Shown: one piece after another, positions 27,540-36,800 of the stretch
How positions within the stretch are numbered: position 1 is the stretch's first letter
Layout: every line of letters begins with the position of its first letter
From: SPGG2 sp964194625
GTDB lineage: Bacteria > Pseudomonadota > Gammaproteobacteria > Acidiferrobacterales > SPGG2
NCBI GenBank assembly: GCA_964194625.1
Contig: CAXMNC010000237.1
Coordinates: 129,861 to 193,860, forward strand
DNA: 64,000 bases
Direction of reading: 5' to 3'
Made by a program: the position numbers and the translations under genes
Notes under the pieces: model-generated
What the model saw: the letters and a program-made list of their open reading frames with translations, nothing else
Database searches by the model: none
Told to the model about the DNA's origin: nothing

Positions 27540-30500
27540 TTATTCGCCTTGCAATTCAACCAACAGATCTTTGGCGTCCACTTGGCTGCCCACCTTGGCT
27601 AGTAACCGAACGATTGTTCCCGGTCGTTCGGCATGAATGGCCACCTCCATCTTCATAGCCTCCAAGGTGAGAAGCAGATCACCCACACTGATTTCTTGAC
27701 CTTCAGCCACCGCTACGCTCCCCACCACACCCGGCATAGGGGCGCCGATATGATGGGGGTTTTCATCTTCGGCCTTAGGGTGGGTTGGTACATCCTTTTT
27801 TGACTTATCATCAGCGACTTTGATTACCCGAGGTTGCCCATTGAGTTCAAAGAACACCCGGACCTCGCCCTTTTCATCGGGCTCACCAATCGCCTGACAA
27901 CTAATCACCAGGCGCTTGCCCGGCTCAAGGTCCACCACCGTCTCTTGGCCAGGTGCCATACCGTAGAAAAATACGGGTGTCGATAAAACACTCACTGGGC
28001 CGAATTCTTGTCGATGCGCCACATAGTCACTAAACACGGCAGGATACATAAGACCTGATTGCAATTCTTCGTCGCTAATACGTCGACCAACACGCTTCTC
28101 GATACTCCGCCGTTCGCGATCAAAATCGACCGGTTTTAGTGTCGCCCCAGGTCGACCCTGCATCGGTGATTCGTTCTTTAAGACCTTTTTTTGCAACGCC
28201 TCGGGAAATCCGCCATAGGGCTGACCAAGCTCGCCGCGAAAAAACGCGATCACCGATTCGGGGAATGCGACCTCTCGGTCGGGATCTTCGACGTCCTCCC
28301 GGGTCAATCCGGCGCTTACCATAGCCAGCGCCATATCTCCGACTACCTTCGACGAAGGCGTCACCTTGACGATGTCGCCGAACATCATATTGACGTCGGC
28401 ATAGGCACGTGCCACCTGATGCCAGCGGGCTTCGAGTCCGAGGGATCGAGCTTGTTCTTTGAGATTAGTGAACTGACCGCCCGGCATCTCGTGTAAGTAG
28501 ACTTCGGAAGCACCGAAACGTAAGTCGCTCTCGAAGGCGGCATACTGCCCACGGACGAGCTCCCAGTAATCCGAAAAGGCACGGATCCGTTCCGGGTCGA
28601 GACCCGTATCGCGTTCGCCGCCCGCTAGGGATGCGACGATGGCACCAAGATTGGGCTGCGAAGTAAGGCCGGAGAGCGCGTCCATGGCCGCGTCCACCGC
28701 GTCAACACCACCTTCGACTGCAGCGAGCACACTGGCAACCGACGCGCCACTAGTATCGTGGGTATGAAAGTGTATCGGCAGGCCTGTCTCTTCCTTCAAG
28801 ACTCGAACGAGTTCGCCTGCCGCTCGGGGTTTACACACCCCCGCCATATCTTTGATTCCAAGTACATGGGTACCGGCGGCCGCGAGTTCTTTGGCGCGTT
28901 CAACGTAGTACTTTAGATCATATTTTGGCCGCTTCGGATCGTGCATGTCGCCGGTATAACAAACTACTGCCTCGCAAAGTTTGTCCTGTTCGCACACCGC
29001 GTCGATAGCAACCCGCATTTGGTCTGTCCAATTCAGACAATCAAAGATGCGAAATACATCGATGCCACTGGCAGCCGCCTGACGTACAAACGCACGCACG
29101 ACATTGTCAGCATAGTTCGTGTAGCCAACGCCATTGGATCCGCGAAACAACATTTGCAGCAATATATTCGGAATTCGAGCACGCAATTCACTCAACCGTT
29201 CCCAAGGGCATTCCTTCAAGAAACGCATCGCCACATCAAACGTGGCGCCACCCCAACACTCAAGACTAAACAGACCCGCCATATCGCGCGCATAAGCATC
29301 GGCAATGGCCGTCATATCGAAACTGCGCATACGCGTCGCCAGCAACGATTGATGCGCGTCACGCATCGCAGTGTCAGTGACCAGTACCTTTTTTTGTTCC
29401 AGCATCCAGTTGGCAAGTCCTTGCGGCCCGAGCTTTTGCAGTAGCTGGCGGCTACCGTCTGGCGGCGCATCGTGATGGGTGTCCGGTGGGGTCGGGGCTG
29501 GGCGTACCGCCGGTGTTGTTCGACCTCTAACGTCGGGGTGCCCGTTAACGGTTACGCTAGCGATGTGGTGGAGCAGTCGGGTGGCTCGATCCCGGCGTTT
29601 GGGGAAATGGAAGAGTTCGGGCGTCTCGTCGATAAAACGTGTTGTATAGTCGCCCGACCTGAACCGTGGGTGATTGATAAGGTTTTCGACAAATACGAGG
29701 TTGGTGGCAACCCCACGAATACGAAACTCTCGAAGTGCCCGATTCATGCGGGCTACCGCCTCCAGTGCCGTCGGCGCCCAGGCCGTGACTTTTTCCAACA
29801 GGCTGTCATAGAAACGCGTAATAACAGCACCCGAGTAAGCGGTGCCACCGTCTAGGCGGATACCAAATCCCGTTGCGCCACGATATGCGGTGATGCGCCC
29901 GTAGTCGGGCATGAAATTAGATTCTGGATCTTCGGTGGTGATTCGGCACTGCAGCGCGTGGCCGTTAAGATGGATATCCTCTTGACTGGGCACACCCGAG
30001 TCATCCTCACCAATGCGGGCCCCTTGGGCAATTCGAATTTGGGCTTTGACGATATCAATGCCCGTAACCTCTTCGGTGACCGTGTGCTCGACTTGAATGC
30101 GCGGGTTAACCTCGATGAAGTAGAACTTACCCGTATCCACATCGATGAGAAATTCAGCCGTGCCCGCGTTGGAATAGCCCGCCGCCCGGGCAAGATCAAG
30201 GGCCGCCTCGCACAATTCTGACCGGGTTGCGGAATCCAGGTAGGGAGCAGGGGCACGTTCGACCACTTTTTGGTTTCGGCGTTGCACCGAGCAATCTCGC
30301 TCGAACAGATGGACGATGTTTCCGTGGGTATCGCCTAAGAGCTGCACCTCGACGTGGCGAGCGTTAACGACGAGTTTCTCTAAGTAGACCTCGCCATTAC
30401 CAAAGGCAGCTTTTGCTTCGCGACGGCCCGCCTCCACCTCCGCTGCCAGGGCCGCGACACCTTCGATGATGCGCATACCGCGTCCGCCGCCGCCCCAGCT

Positions 30501-30986
30501 CGCCTTGAGCATCACCGGAAAACCCACGTCCTCGGCGAGTCGGCGGATAGTCTTGACATCCTCAGGCAGGGGCCCAGTCGCAGGCATGACTGGCACGCCG
30601 GCGCCCTCAGCCACCGCACGCGCCGATATTTTGTTGCCTAGCCCCCGCATCACGGCCGCGGGCGGCCCCACCCACGTTAGGCCAGCAGCAATGACCGCTT
30701 CGGCAAACGCCGGTTTCTCCGATAAGAACCCGTAACCCGGGTGTAGGGCGTCGACACCCGCTAAGCGGGCAGTCTCAATAATGGAATCAATGTCAAGATA
30801 AGCTTTAACGGGCCCGAGGCCGCGGCCAACGGTGTAGGCTTCATCAGATTTAAAGCGGTGCAGTGAGAGTCGGTCTTCCTGCGCATAGATCGCAACCGTG
30901 GCAATGTCCAGCTCGTTAGCAGCGCGCATGATACGAATTGCGATCTCGCCGCGATTAGCAACTAAAAGTTTACGAATAGGTTTCAT
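27540..30986 (-). CDS. pyc: Pyruvate carboxylase (single chain)
   Basis: Biotin enzyme that makes oxaloacetate from pyruvate and bicarbonate, refilling the TCA cycle. It has the domains in the usual order on one 1148-residue chain: biotin carboxylase (about 1-450, GGGGRGMRI ATP loop and EVNPRIQVEHTVTEE), carboxyltransferase (about 530-810, DTAMRDAHQSLLATRMR), an allosteric linker, and a C-terminal biotinyl domain with the acceptor lysine in EAMKMEV. The start lies 3 bases after the preceding membrane protein gene, indicating co-transcription. Confidence 0.96.
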   Translation of the reverse strand: MKPIRKLLVANRGEIAIRIMRAANELDIATVAIYAQEDRLSLHRFKSDEAYTVGRGLGPVKAYLDIDSIIETARLAGVDALHPGYGFLSEKPAFAEAVIAAGLTWVGPPAAVMRGLGNKISARAVAEGAGVPVMPATGPLPEDVKTIRRLAEDVGFPVMLKASWGGGGRGMRIIEGVAALAAEVEAGRREAKAAFGNGEVYLEKLVVNARHVEVQLLGDTHGNIVHLFERDCSVQRRNQKVVERAPAPYLDSATRSELCEAALDLARAAGYSNAGTAEFLIDVDTGKFYFIEVNPRIQVEHTVTEEVTGIDIVKAQIRIAQGARIGEDDSGVPSQEDIHLNGHALQCRITTEDPESNFMPDYGRITAYRGATGFGIRLDGGTAYSGAVITRFYDSLLEKVTAWAPTALEAVARMNRALREFRIRGVATNLVFVENLINHPRFRSGDYTTRFIDETPELFHFPKRRDRATRLLHHIASVTVNGHPDVRGRTTPAVRPAPTPPDTHHDAPPDGSRQLLQKLGPQGLANWMLEQKKVLVTDTAMRDAHQSLLATRMRSFDMTAIADAYARDMAGLFSLECWGGATFDVAMRFLKECPWERLSELRARIPNILLQMLFRGSNGVGYTNYADNVVRAFVRQAAASGIDVFRIFDCLNWTDQMRVAIDAVCEQDKLCEAVVCYTGDMHDPKRPKYDLKYYVERAKELAAAGTHVLGIKDMAGVCKPRAAGELVRVLKEETGLPIHFHTHDTSGASVASVLAAVEGGVDAVDAAMDALSGLTSQPNLGAIVASLAGGERDTGLDPERIRAFSDYWELVRGQYAAFESDLRFGASEVYLHEMPGGQFTNLKEQARSLGLEARWHQVARAYADVNMMFGDIVKVTPSSKVVGDMALAMVSAGLTREDVEDPDREVAFPESVIAFFRGELGQPYGGFPEALQKKVLKNESPMQGRPGATLKPVDFDRERRSIEKRVGRRISDEELQSGLMYPAVFSDYVAHRQEFGPVSVLSTPVFFYGMAPGQETVVDLEPGKRLVISCQAIGEPDEKGEVRVFFELNGQPRVIKVADDKSKKDVPTHPKAEDENPHHIGAPMPGVVGSVAVAEGQEISVGDLLLTLEAMKMEVAIHAERPGTIVRLLAKVGSQVDAKDLLVELQGE

Positions 30987-30989
30987 AGG

Positions 30990-31562
30990 TCAAACGTCCA
31001 CGGCCGGTTTCGATTGAGTATCCGCAGAATCGACAGCAAGGTCTCCACGCTTTAACCTAAAGGCCGCCTGAACCGCTCTCACTGATACCCAAAGCAGCAA
31101 TACCACTATCAGTACAGCCAAACTCGGCCTACCGGCGAACGCCTGGACCACGGCATCCAACGTAACCAAAGATATAAGTACCAACATGGCTATGGCAGCG
31201 AATCGATTCTTGAATATGAGTAACGGAACCGCCACCAACGCAAGCAGCAACGCATCCAACAGTAAAGCAACGTCGATAGATGCGGCCAAGATGACCTTGA
31301 CTCCAGCGTAGAGCAAAACCAGTATAGACGCGCTACGGATGACACCCTCCGCATCCGAAACCGTCTCGATCTTTCGGAAAATATTCCGGAAGATGTTCCG
31401 CTTAGGGGCGGGATGGCTATCCAACTTTCTCTGTCCGGTTGAGCGACGAGGCCCTAACGCTCCCGATGAGGCGCCGGAGTAACTGCGCAGCAGTTGACCC
31501 GGTCGCCCTCGATGGGGATGTTGGCTTTCACGATCTATCGACTGCGTCTCGATGTTTTGCAA
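30990..31562 (-). CDS. Small membrane protein of unknown function upstream of pyc
   Basis: The C-terminal 130 residues contain about four hydrophobic helices (ASILVLLYAGVKVILAA, ALLLALVAVPLLIF, AIAMLVLISLVTLDAVV, LAVLIVVLLLWVSV). The N-terminal part is Arg/Ser-rich and probably cytoplasmic. I do not recognise the family. The start is uncertain: the frame is open past 31700, but the upstream ferritin-like gene ends at 31580, so I propose a TTG at about 31562; another TTG further in is possible. Tight spacing with pyc suggests one operon. Confidence 0.55.
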   Translation of the reverse strand: MQNIETQSIDRESQHPHRGRPGQLLRSYSGASSGALGPRRSTGQRKLDSHPAPKRNIFRNIFRKIETVSDAEGVIRSASILVLLYAGVKVILAASIDVALLLDALLLALVAVPLLIFKNRFAAIAMLVLISLVTLDAVVQAFAGRPSLAVLIVVLLLWVSVRAVQAAFRLKRGDLAVDSADTQSKPAVDV

Positions 31563-31579
31563 TCTTGGTCGACGTTGTT

Positions 31580-32563
31580 CTACCGAGCGGGTACGTACGC
31601 CCACTTCTTCGTCATTACCTGTAGCCCAGGATAGGACTGCGCTGCGGAAGGAATCGCACCGCGCGCCGAGGTTTCCTGATTGCGCTGATTGTCCAGACAC
31701 ACCCTTTCAAAGTCGGCGTCTCCCAGACTGCGGGCGAGCTCCACGCAACACTCAGCGTCCGAGGTGGCCATACGATGAAGTGCTGAATCGATCTCGGCAA
31801 TCTTCAATACGTCGTCCACGAAAATGGGCATAAATATATTGTTAGCGCGGGCAGCACTCACAGTATCTATAGCCCACGCCCTAGCGACCATTAGATTTAC
31901 AATCGAAGCGGTGTCTCGCATCGACTGCCACGAAATCTGCCAAGTAGTGTTTGCTGCCCCTTCGTCTCCTTTGTGTCTGAATGCGAAGGTATGGCAAACC
32001 GTCTGGTCGATGATAACAAGCAATCGGCAAAGAAGTACGTTGACCTGTTCCCATAATGATCGCTCTGATGTGCCAGCGTTCGGCGGGACCAGTTGCTGGT
32101 CCGGAGCATCGATTACCTGGCTTTGCCGCTCGGACTCGATCCAATTGATCAGCTTGGCACGCGTCTCGACAGCCTCGTTAAGTAGGTTGGCCTCGACACG
32201 ATCGCCGATCTTCTGGCACTGTGCTGCGCCCTCTTGCATCGTGGTCTGAATGTCCAGAAGAAGAGCGTGATCGATGTCGAGCGTCTCTGGAACCGTGCGA
32301 CCGACTCTCGCAACTGCATCAGCGTAGGGTTTGTCCGGATCACCGAGGGTGATTATGTATCCAGCATCGAGCAGATGCTCAAGCATTCTGAAAAGTCTAG
32401 AGATATCCGGCAGATACTCGGCCGCGTATCGATCGTGGATAGCATCTTCCCCCCACCGAACCGCGACGAGGTCGTGCAAGAACAGTTGACTGACGACGGT
32501 CAGATGATTGCGCAAGACTTGATTGAGGAGCGTAGTAAGCGTGGTCGACGTCGTACTTAACAT
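31580..32563 (-). CDS. Degenerate bacterioferritin/ferritin-like protein
   Basis: A 327-residue soluble helical protein. The opening LNQVLRNHLTVVSQLFLHD resembles the first helix of bacterioferritin (LNEVLTNELTAINQYFLHA), but the iron-ligand Glu position is His. The downstream helix (ISRLFRMLEHLLDAG) lacks the expected ExxH pair. A second helical half (LWEQVNVLLCRLLVIIDQTV) suggests an internal repeat. Iron storage is therefore doubtful. The gene is preceded by a leader shared with the orphan gene at 32778. It may form an operon with the membrane protein and pyc. Confidence 0.55.
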   Translation of the reverse strand: MLSTTSTTLTTLLNQVLRNHLTVVSQLFLHDLVAVRWGEDAIHDRYAAEYLPDISRLFRMLEHLLDAGYIITLGDPDKPYADAVARVGRTVPETLDIDHALLLDIQTTMQEGAAQCQKIGDRVEANLLNEAVETRAKLINWIESERQSQVIDAPDQQLVPPNAGTSERSLWEQVNVLLCRLLVIIDQTVCHTFAFRHKGDEGAANTTWQISWQSMRDTASIVNLMVARAWAIDTVSAARANNIFMPIFVDDVLKIAEIDSALHRMATSDAECCVELARSLGDADFERVCLDNQRNQETSARGAIPSAAQSYPGLQVMTKKWAYVPAR

Positions 32564-32571
32564 GGTCTGCT

Positions 32572-32657
32572 TCGTGAAAGCTGATTAGAGATACGTACTA
32601 GCACCCATGTTATAACACGGATCGGTTGGGCTCTATCACGGGTTTATGGCCTACAAA
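32572..32657 (-). repeat. Duplicated gene leader, copy A (before the ferritin-like gene)
   Basis: About 85 bases ending near the start of the ferritin-like gene are closely similar to 33343-33421. The shared core includes ACCGATCCGTGTTATAACAT on the minus strand, with an 8-bp palindrome GTTATAAC. The other part of this 214-base intergenic region shows nothing recognisable. Confidence 0.65.
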
Positions 32658-32777
32658 CAACAGCTTGCTTTGGAATCGCCCCCTGGATGAGAGAATGATA
32701 GGCCGATTGCAGCGTGCCAATCTAACGCCTAGCTCACAGTAAAGTTGCGAGCGCAGCGTGTAATTTTTCCTGTGCAG

Positions 32778-33326
32778 CTATCTGTTAGCTTTGGTTGCCA
32801 AAAACTTAATTGATTCTTCATATTTTGCACCTGCATCAACTCTAGAAATTTCTTCTTTTTCCAGAAGAATAGTATTCGTATCACGAGTCGTCATTGTTCC
32901 ATAGCCGAGCAACGAAACCCACTTTTCATCTTGGTCAGTGATCTCACCGATAAAGCATATATCGTCATCCATGTCTTCGGTGTGCAAATTTACGTAACCA
33001 TATTGCGACTGAATTGATGAAAGAACTGTATCGATAGACGTAAGGTTAATATTTGGAAATTTCACCTCTGTAGCGCGGAACTTACCAAGCTCACTTATCG
33101 ATGACCTGACATTTCCACCGGTACGAATTCTTGTAATGTTATGGCGAAAAAATACTGATACTCCGTTGTTCTCTCCGTCATCTGTTAAGAGACTCATGTA
33201 TAAGAATTCGTCGTTAAAGTCGCCAACGACACCAGTCAGTGACTCTTCAGAAATCCGATCACGATAAACATCTACTGCTTCTCGTGATAATTTCAACTCG
33301 CTCAGTCTTTTATCGATTAATGCCAT
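32778..33326 (-). CDS. Orphan AT-rich gene of unknown function
   Basis: A 182-residue soluble, acidic protein that I do not recognise. It has no signal peptide or membrane helix. It contains Asp-rich turns (DMDDDICFIGEITDQDEKW) and beta-rich segments. Base composition is clearly more AT-rich than neighbours, which suggests acquisition. Its leader repeats the leader of the next minus-strand gene, the ferritin-like protein, so both may answer to the same regulator. The residues ITDQDEKWVSLLGYG hint at a small-beta fold, but no function can be assigned. Confidence 0.6.
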   Translation of the reverse strand: MALIDKRLSELKLSREAVDVYRDRISEESLTGVVGDFNDEFLYMSLLTDDGENNGVSVFFRHNITRIRTGGNVRSSISELGKFRATEVKFPNINLTSIDTVLSSIQSQYGYVNLHTEDMDDDICFIGEITDQDEKWVSLLGYGTMTTRDTNTILLEKEEISRVDAGAKYEESIKFLATKANR

Positions 33327-33342
33327 TTCTGGATTCCTGCAA

Positions 33343-33421
33343 AGCTAACTAGATATAGACGTACCAACATCCATGTTATAACACGGATCGGTGGGGCTCG
33401 ATCATGTATCTATGCCTTACG
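33343..33421 (-). repeat. Duplicated gene leader, copy B (before the orphan gene)
   Basis: Direct repeat of 32572-32657. The identical stretch CATGTTATAACACGGATCGG is at 33372-33391 here and 32606-32625 in copy A. Both copies end just before a start codon on the minus strand. Confidence 0.65.
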
Positions 33422-33429
33422 AAGAGTGT

Positions 33430-33860
33430 GCGCAGCACGTTGTGTTTTTCGCCTCGGCAATCCGGTCGCTGCTCCCGGCGCGACTCTAACTCCCACATCC
33501 GTGTAGTCGTGCTCCCTGCATTGCTCTACCTTCCTACGTCCCTGTCGGTCGCCTACGGTCGAGCCGAGGATGCGTGCAGCCGAAGCGCGGCCCCGTCAGG
33601 GGGCCGGGTAGGGACCCCGGCGTCCGTCGTCGGCACAAGGAGGTGCCGTCGACGGACCCACTGAGGCAAGCGAAATCCGAGGTTCCCCGCCATGCATTGA
33701 TGGCGGGGCGAAGACCGCGGGGCAAAATGGTTTTGGTGACTTTTGCCGAAACAAAAGTCACCCGCCGCACGGGGCCGGCGCCCCGTTAGTAAATCGCCAA
33801 AGGCGATACAACCCGTCGTGCGGGGGCGGAACCCCGCGTAATACACGTCGGCGGCGCCGA
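33430..33860. repeat. GC-rich intergenic dispersed repeat, copy 1
   Basis: This gene-free stretch between the orphan gene and purL is rich in short inverted repeats. The segment around 33464-33537 (GGTCGCTGCTCCCGGCG, CTACATCCGTGTAGTCGTGC-like) recurs at 60535-60656. A perfect 11-bp inverted repeat GGTGACTTTTG/CAAAAGTCACC with a 6-base loop lies at 33735-33762. Open frames across it are short and not protein-like. It resembles REP/intergenic mosaic elements of gammaproteobacteria. Confidence 0.6.
33735..33762. repeat. Perfect 11-bp inverted repeat
   Basis: GGTGACTTTTG and its exact complement CAAAAGTCACC are separated by CCGAAA. It lies within the GC-rich dispersed repeat and could form a stable hairpin on either strand. 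Confidence 0.7.
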
Positions 33861-33866
33861 CGCAAT

Positions 33867-36800
33867 CTACCCAACCCAAACCCTGGCATTACGAAATATC
33901 CGCAACCAAGGCCCATCTTCGCCCCACTCATCGGAGTGCCAGGAGTTTGTCACCGTCCGAAACACCCGCTCCGGATGCGGCATCATGATCGTGAAACGAC
34001 CGTCGGGCGTGGTTAGGCCAGCAATGCCGTAAGGCGACCCATTTGGGTTATAGGGATAGGATTCCGTGACCCCGCCTCGGTTGTCGACAAAGCACAACGC
34101 GACCAACCGATCGACGATCAGACATTGCGCATCATCAGAATGCACCAATTCCGCTCGACCCTCACCATGGGCAACGGCAATCGGTATCATCGATCCAGCC
34201 ATACCGGTGAGAAAGATCGACGGGTTATCCGGCGTTTGCACGCGACATACACGAGCCTCAAATTGCTCCGAATGGTTACGAACAAAACGCGGCCATCGGT
34301 CTGCGCCCGGAATCAGCTCACGCAAGTTGGACATCATTTGGCAACCATTGCAGACGCCAAGCGCAAACGTGTCTTCGCGTTCGAAGAAACCTGCAAATTC
34401 CTCACGCACGTGGCTGTTAAAAAGAATGGACTTGGCCCAACCTTCACCAGCGCCAAGCACGTCGCCAAATGAAAAACCGCCGCAGGCTACCAATCCCCCA
34501 AAGTCCTTGAGCGTGACGCGCTTGCTTGCGATATCGCTCATGGTGGTATCTATCGCGGCAAATCCAGCGCGATCGAAAGCGGCCGCCATCTCTACGTGAC
34601 CGTTAACGCCCTGCTCCCGGAGAATGGCGATGCGTGGTCGCGCACCATTAGCAATAAACGGTGCCGCAATATCTTCAGATGGATCGAATGAAAGCCGTGC
34701 GCCTAGACCCGGATCGGCGCCGTCCAGGATACGATCGTACTCCTCCTTCGCACACTTCGGATTGTCGCGCAATGTTTGCATGTGGAAAGTCGTTTCCGAC
34801 CATGTCCGCTGCAGATTGACACGCGTGTCGCGGAATATAAGCCGCCGTTTGTGCGTAAACGTGATTGCGTCATCCCCGGTCAGGGTACCGATGACATGTG
34901 CGTGACGCCCGAGGCCCGCCTGTTTCAATGCACCGAAGATACCACGTTGGCGCTCACGCGGGACTTGTAACACAGCACCTAGTTCCTCGCTAAACAAGAC
35001 GGCGACCGGATTCCGCCCCAATGTGGTCAAATCGATATGTACGCCCGTGTGCCCAGCGAATGCCATTTCGCAGACGGTTGCAAACAAACCGCCATCAGAA
35101 CGATCATGATACGCAACTATAAAGCCAAGTTCGTTTAGGGCTTGAATCACGTGAAAGAAGAGTCGCAACACGCGGGGATCGTCCACATCCGGGCATTCTC
35201 GTCCCATTTGGTTGTAGACCTGGGCCAGGGCTGAACCCCCCAGTCGATTTTTCTTTTTGGCCAAGTCGATCAAGATCAAGTCGGTATCTCCCCGATCCGT
35301 ACGCAATTGTGGCGTTAAGGTCTTGCGTACGTCCACGACCGGGCTGAACGCCGACACGATCAGAGACAGTGGTGCCGTAACTTGTTTGGCTTCGCCCTTT
35401 TCGTTTTCCCACACCGTTTTCATCGACAACGAGTCTTTGCCAACTGGGATAGAGATACCGAGGGCGGGACACAATTCGGCCGCGACCGCACGCACCGTAT
35501 CATAGAGCGCGGCGTCCTCACCGGCGTGGCCGGCGGCCGCCATCCAGTTTGCTGAGAGTTTCACATCCAGCAGCTTTTCGATGCGTGCCGCCGCCAAGTT
35601 AGTCAACGCCTCGCCGAGGGCCATACGGCCACTCGCGGCCGGGTCAATCAGTGCCAGCGGCGTTCGCTCGCCGAGGGCCATGGCCTCACCGCAATATGTC
35701 TGGTAGCCACCTGCGGTCACCGCCACATCCGCCACCGGGACCTGCCAAGGGCCCACCATTTGGTCACGACACACCATCCCCGAAACAGTGCGATCACCAA
35801 TTGTGATCAGAAAGGTCTTGTTGGCCACGGCTGGCAAACGTAGCACGCGATGGGCCGCTTCATCGAGATCAATACCGCGGGTCTTGAAAGGTGGCAATTT
35901 GCGTCGAATCCGTTTTACGTCGCGCAGCAACTTTGGTGGCTTGCCAAACAAAATGGATAATTCAAGGTCGATAGGTTTGCTTCGCGTATCGCCGTTAGAT
36001 TTACCGTCACCAGTAGTCTCAAAGTAGCTATCGTTAAGCACTAGGTGTCGCTCAGTTGTCGTTTCACCAATGACAGCGTAGGGGCAACGCTCGCGCTCGC
36101 ATAATTTGTGAAAGATTTCTAGGTCGTCCGCTTTGATCGCCAGCACATAGCGCTCTTGTGCTTCATTGCACCAGATCTCCATCGGCGACATAGCTGGTTG
36201 GTCATTGGGCACCGCACGTAAGTCAAACCGGCCCCCACGCCCGGCACCTTCGATCAGCTCGGGCAGCGCATTCGACAGACCACCAGCACCGACATCGTGA
36301 ATCGACAAGATCGGGTTACCGTCGTTTAGCCACCAACATTGGTCGATGACCCCTTGGCAGCGGCGCTGTATCTCGGCGTTCCCGCGTTGGACCGAGGCAA
36401 AATCAAGATCTTCCACACTATGGCCACTAGCAAGACTGGAGGCGGCACCACCGCCAAGGCCGATTAACATCGCGGGCCCGCCAATGACTATCAATTTCGC
36501 ACCGGCGGGGATGGGCGCTTTCGTTACGTGCCGCGCACATATGTTGCCAAGACCCCCCGCCAACATGATGGGTTTGTGATAACCACGGAGTTCGCCATCG
36601 ATGCGTTGATTGAATGTGCGAAAGTATCCACCAATATTCGGGCGACCGAATTCGTTATTGAAAGCGGCACCGCCCACTGGTCCTGCGAGCATGATATCGA
36701 GCGCACTTGCGATTCGATCCGGTTTGCCAAAGTCCGTTTCCCAGGGTTGTTCGGCCCCTGGGATAAGCAGATTAGAAACGGAAAAACCTGTAATGCCTGC

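Noticed and set aside
28941..30221. Long plus-strand frames opposite pyc, up to 167 codons
   Set aside because: Typical antisense shadows of a conserved coding region; no start signals or motifs.
33404..33879. Several open frames of 60-110 codons in the GC-rich spacer
   Set aside because: They overlap on both strands, are low-complexity and coincide with a repeat shared with 60.5 kb; no protein family is suggested.
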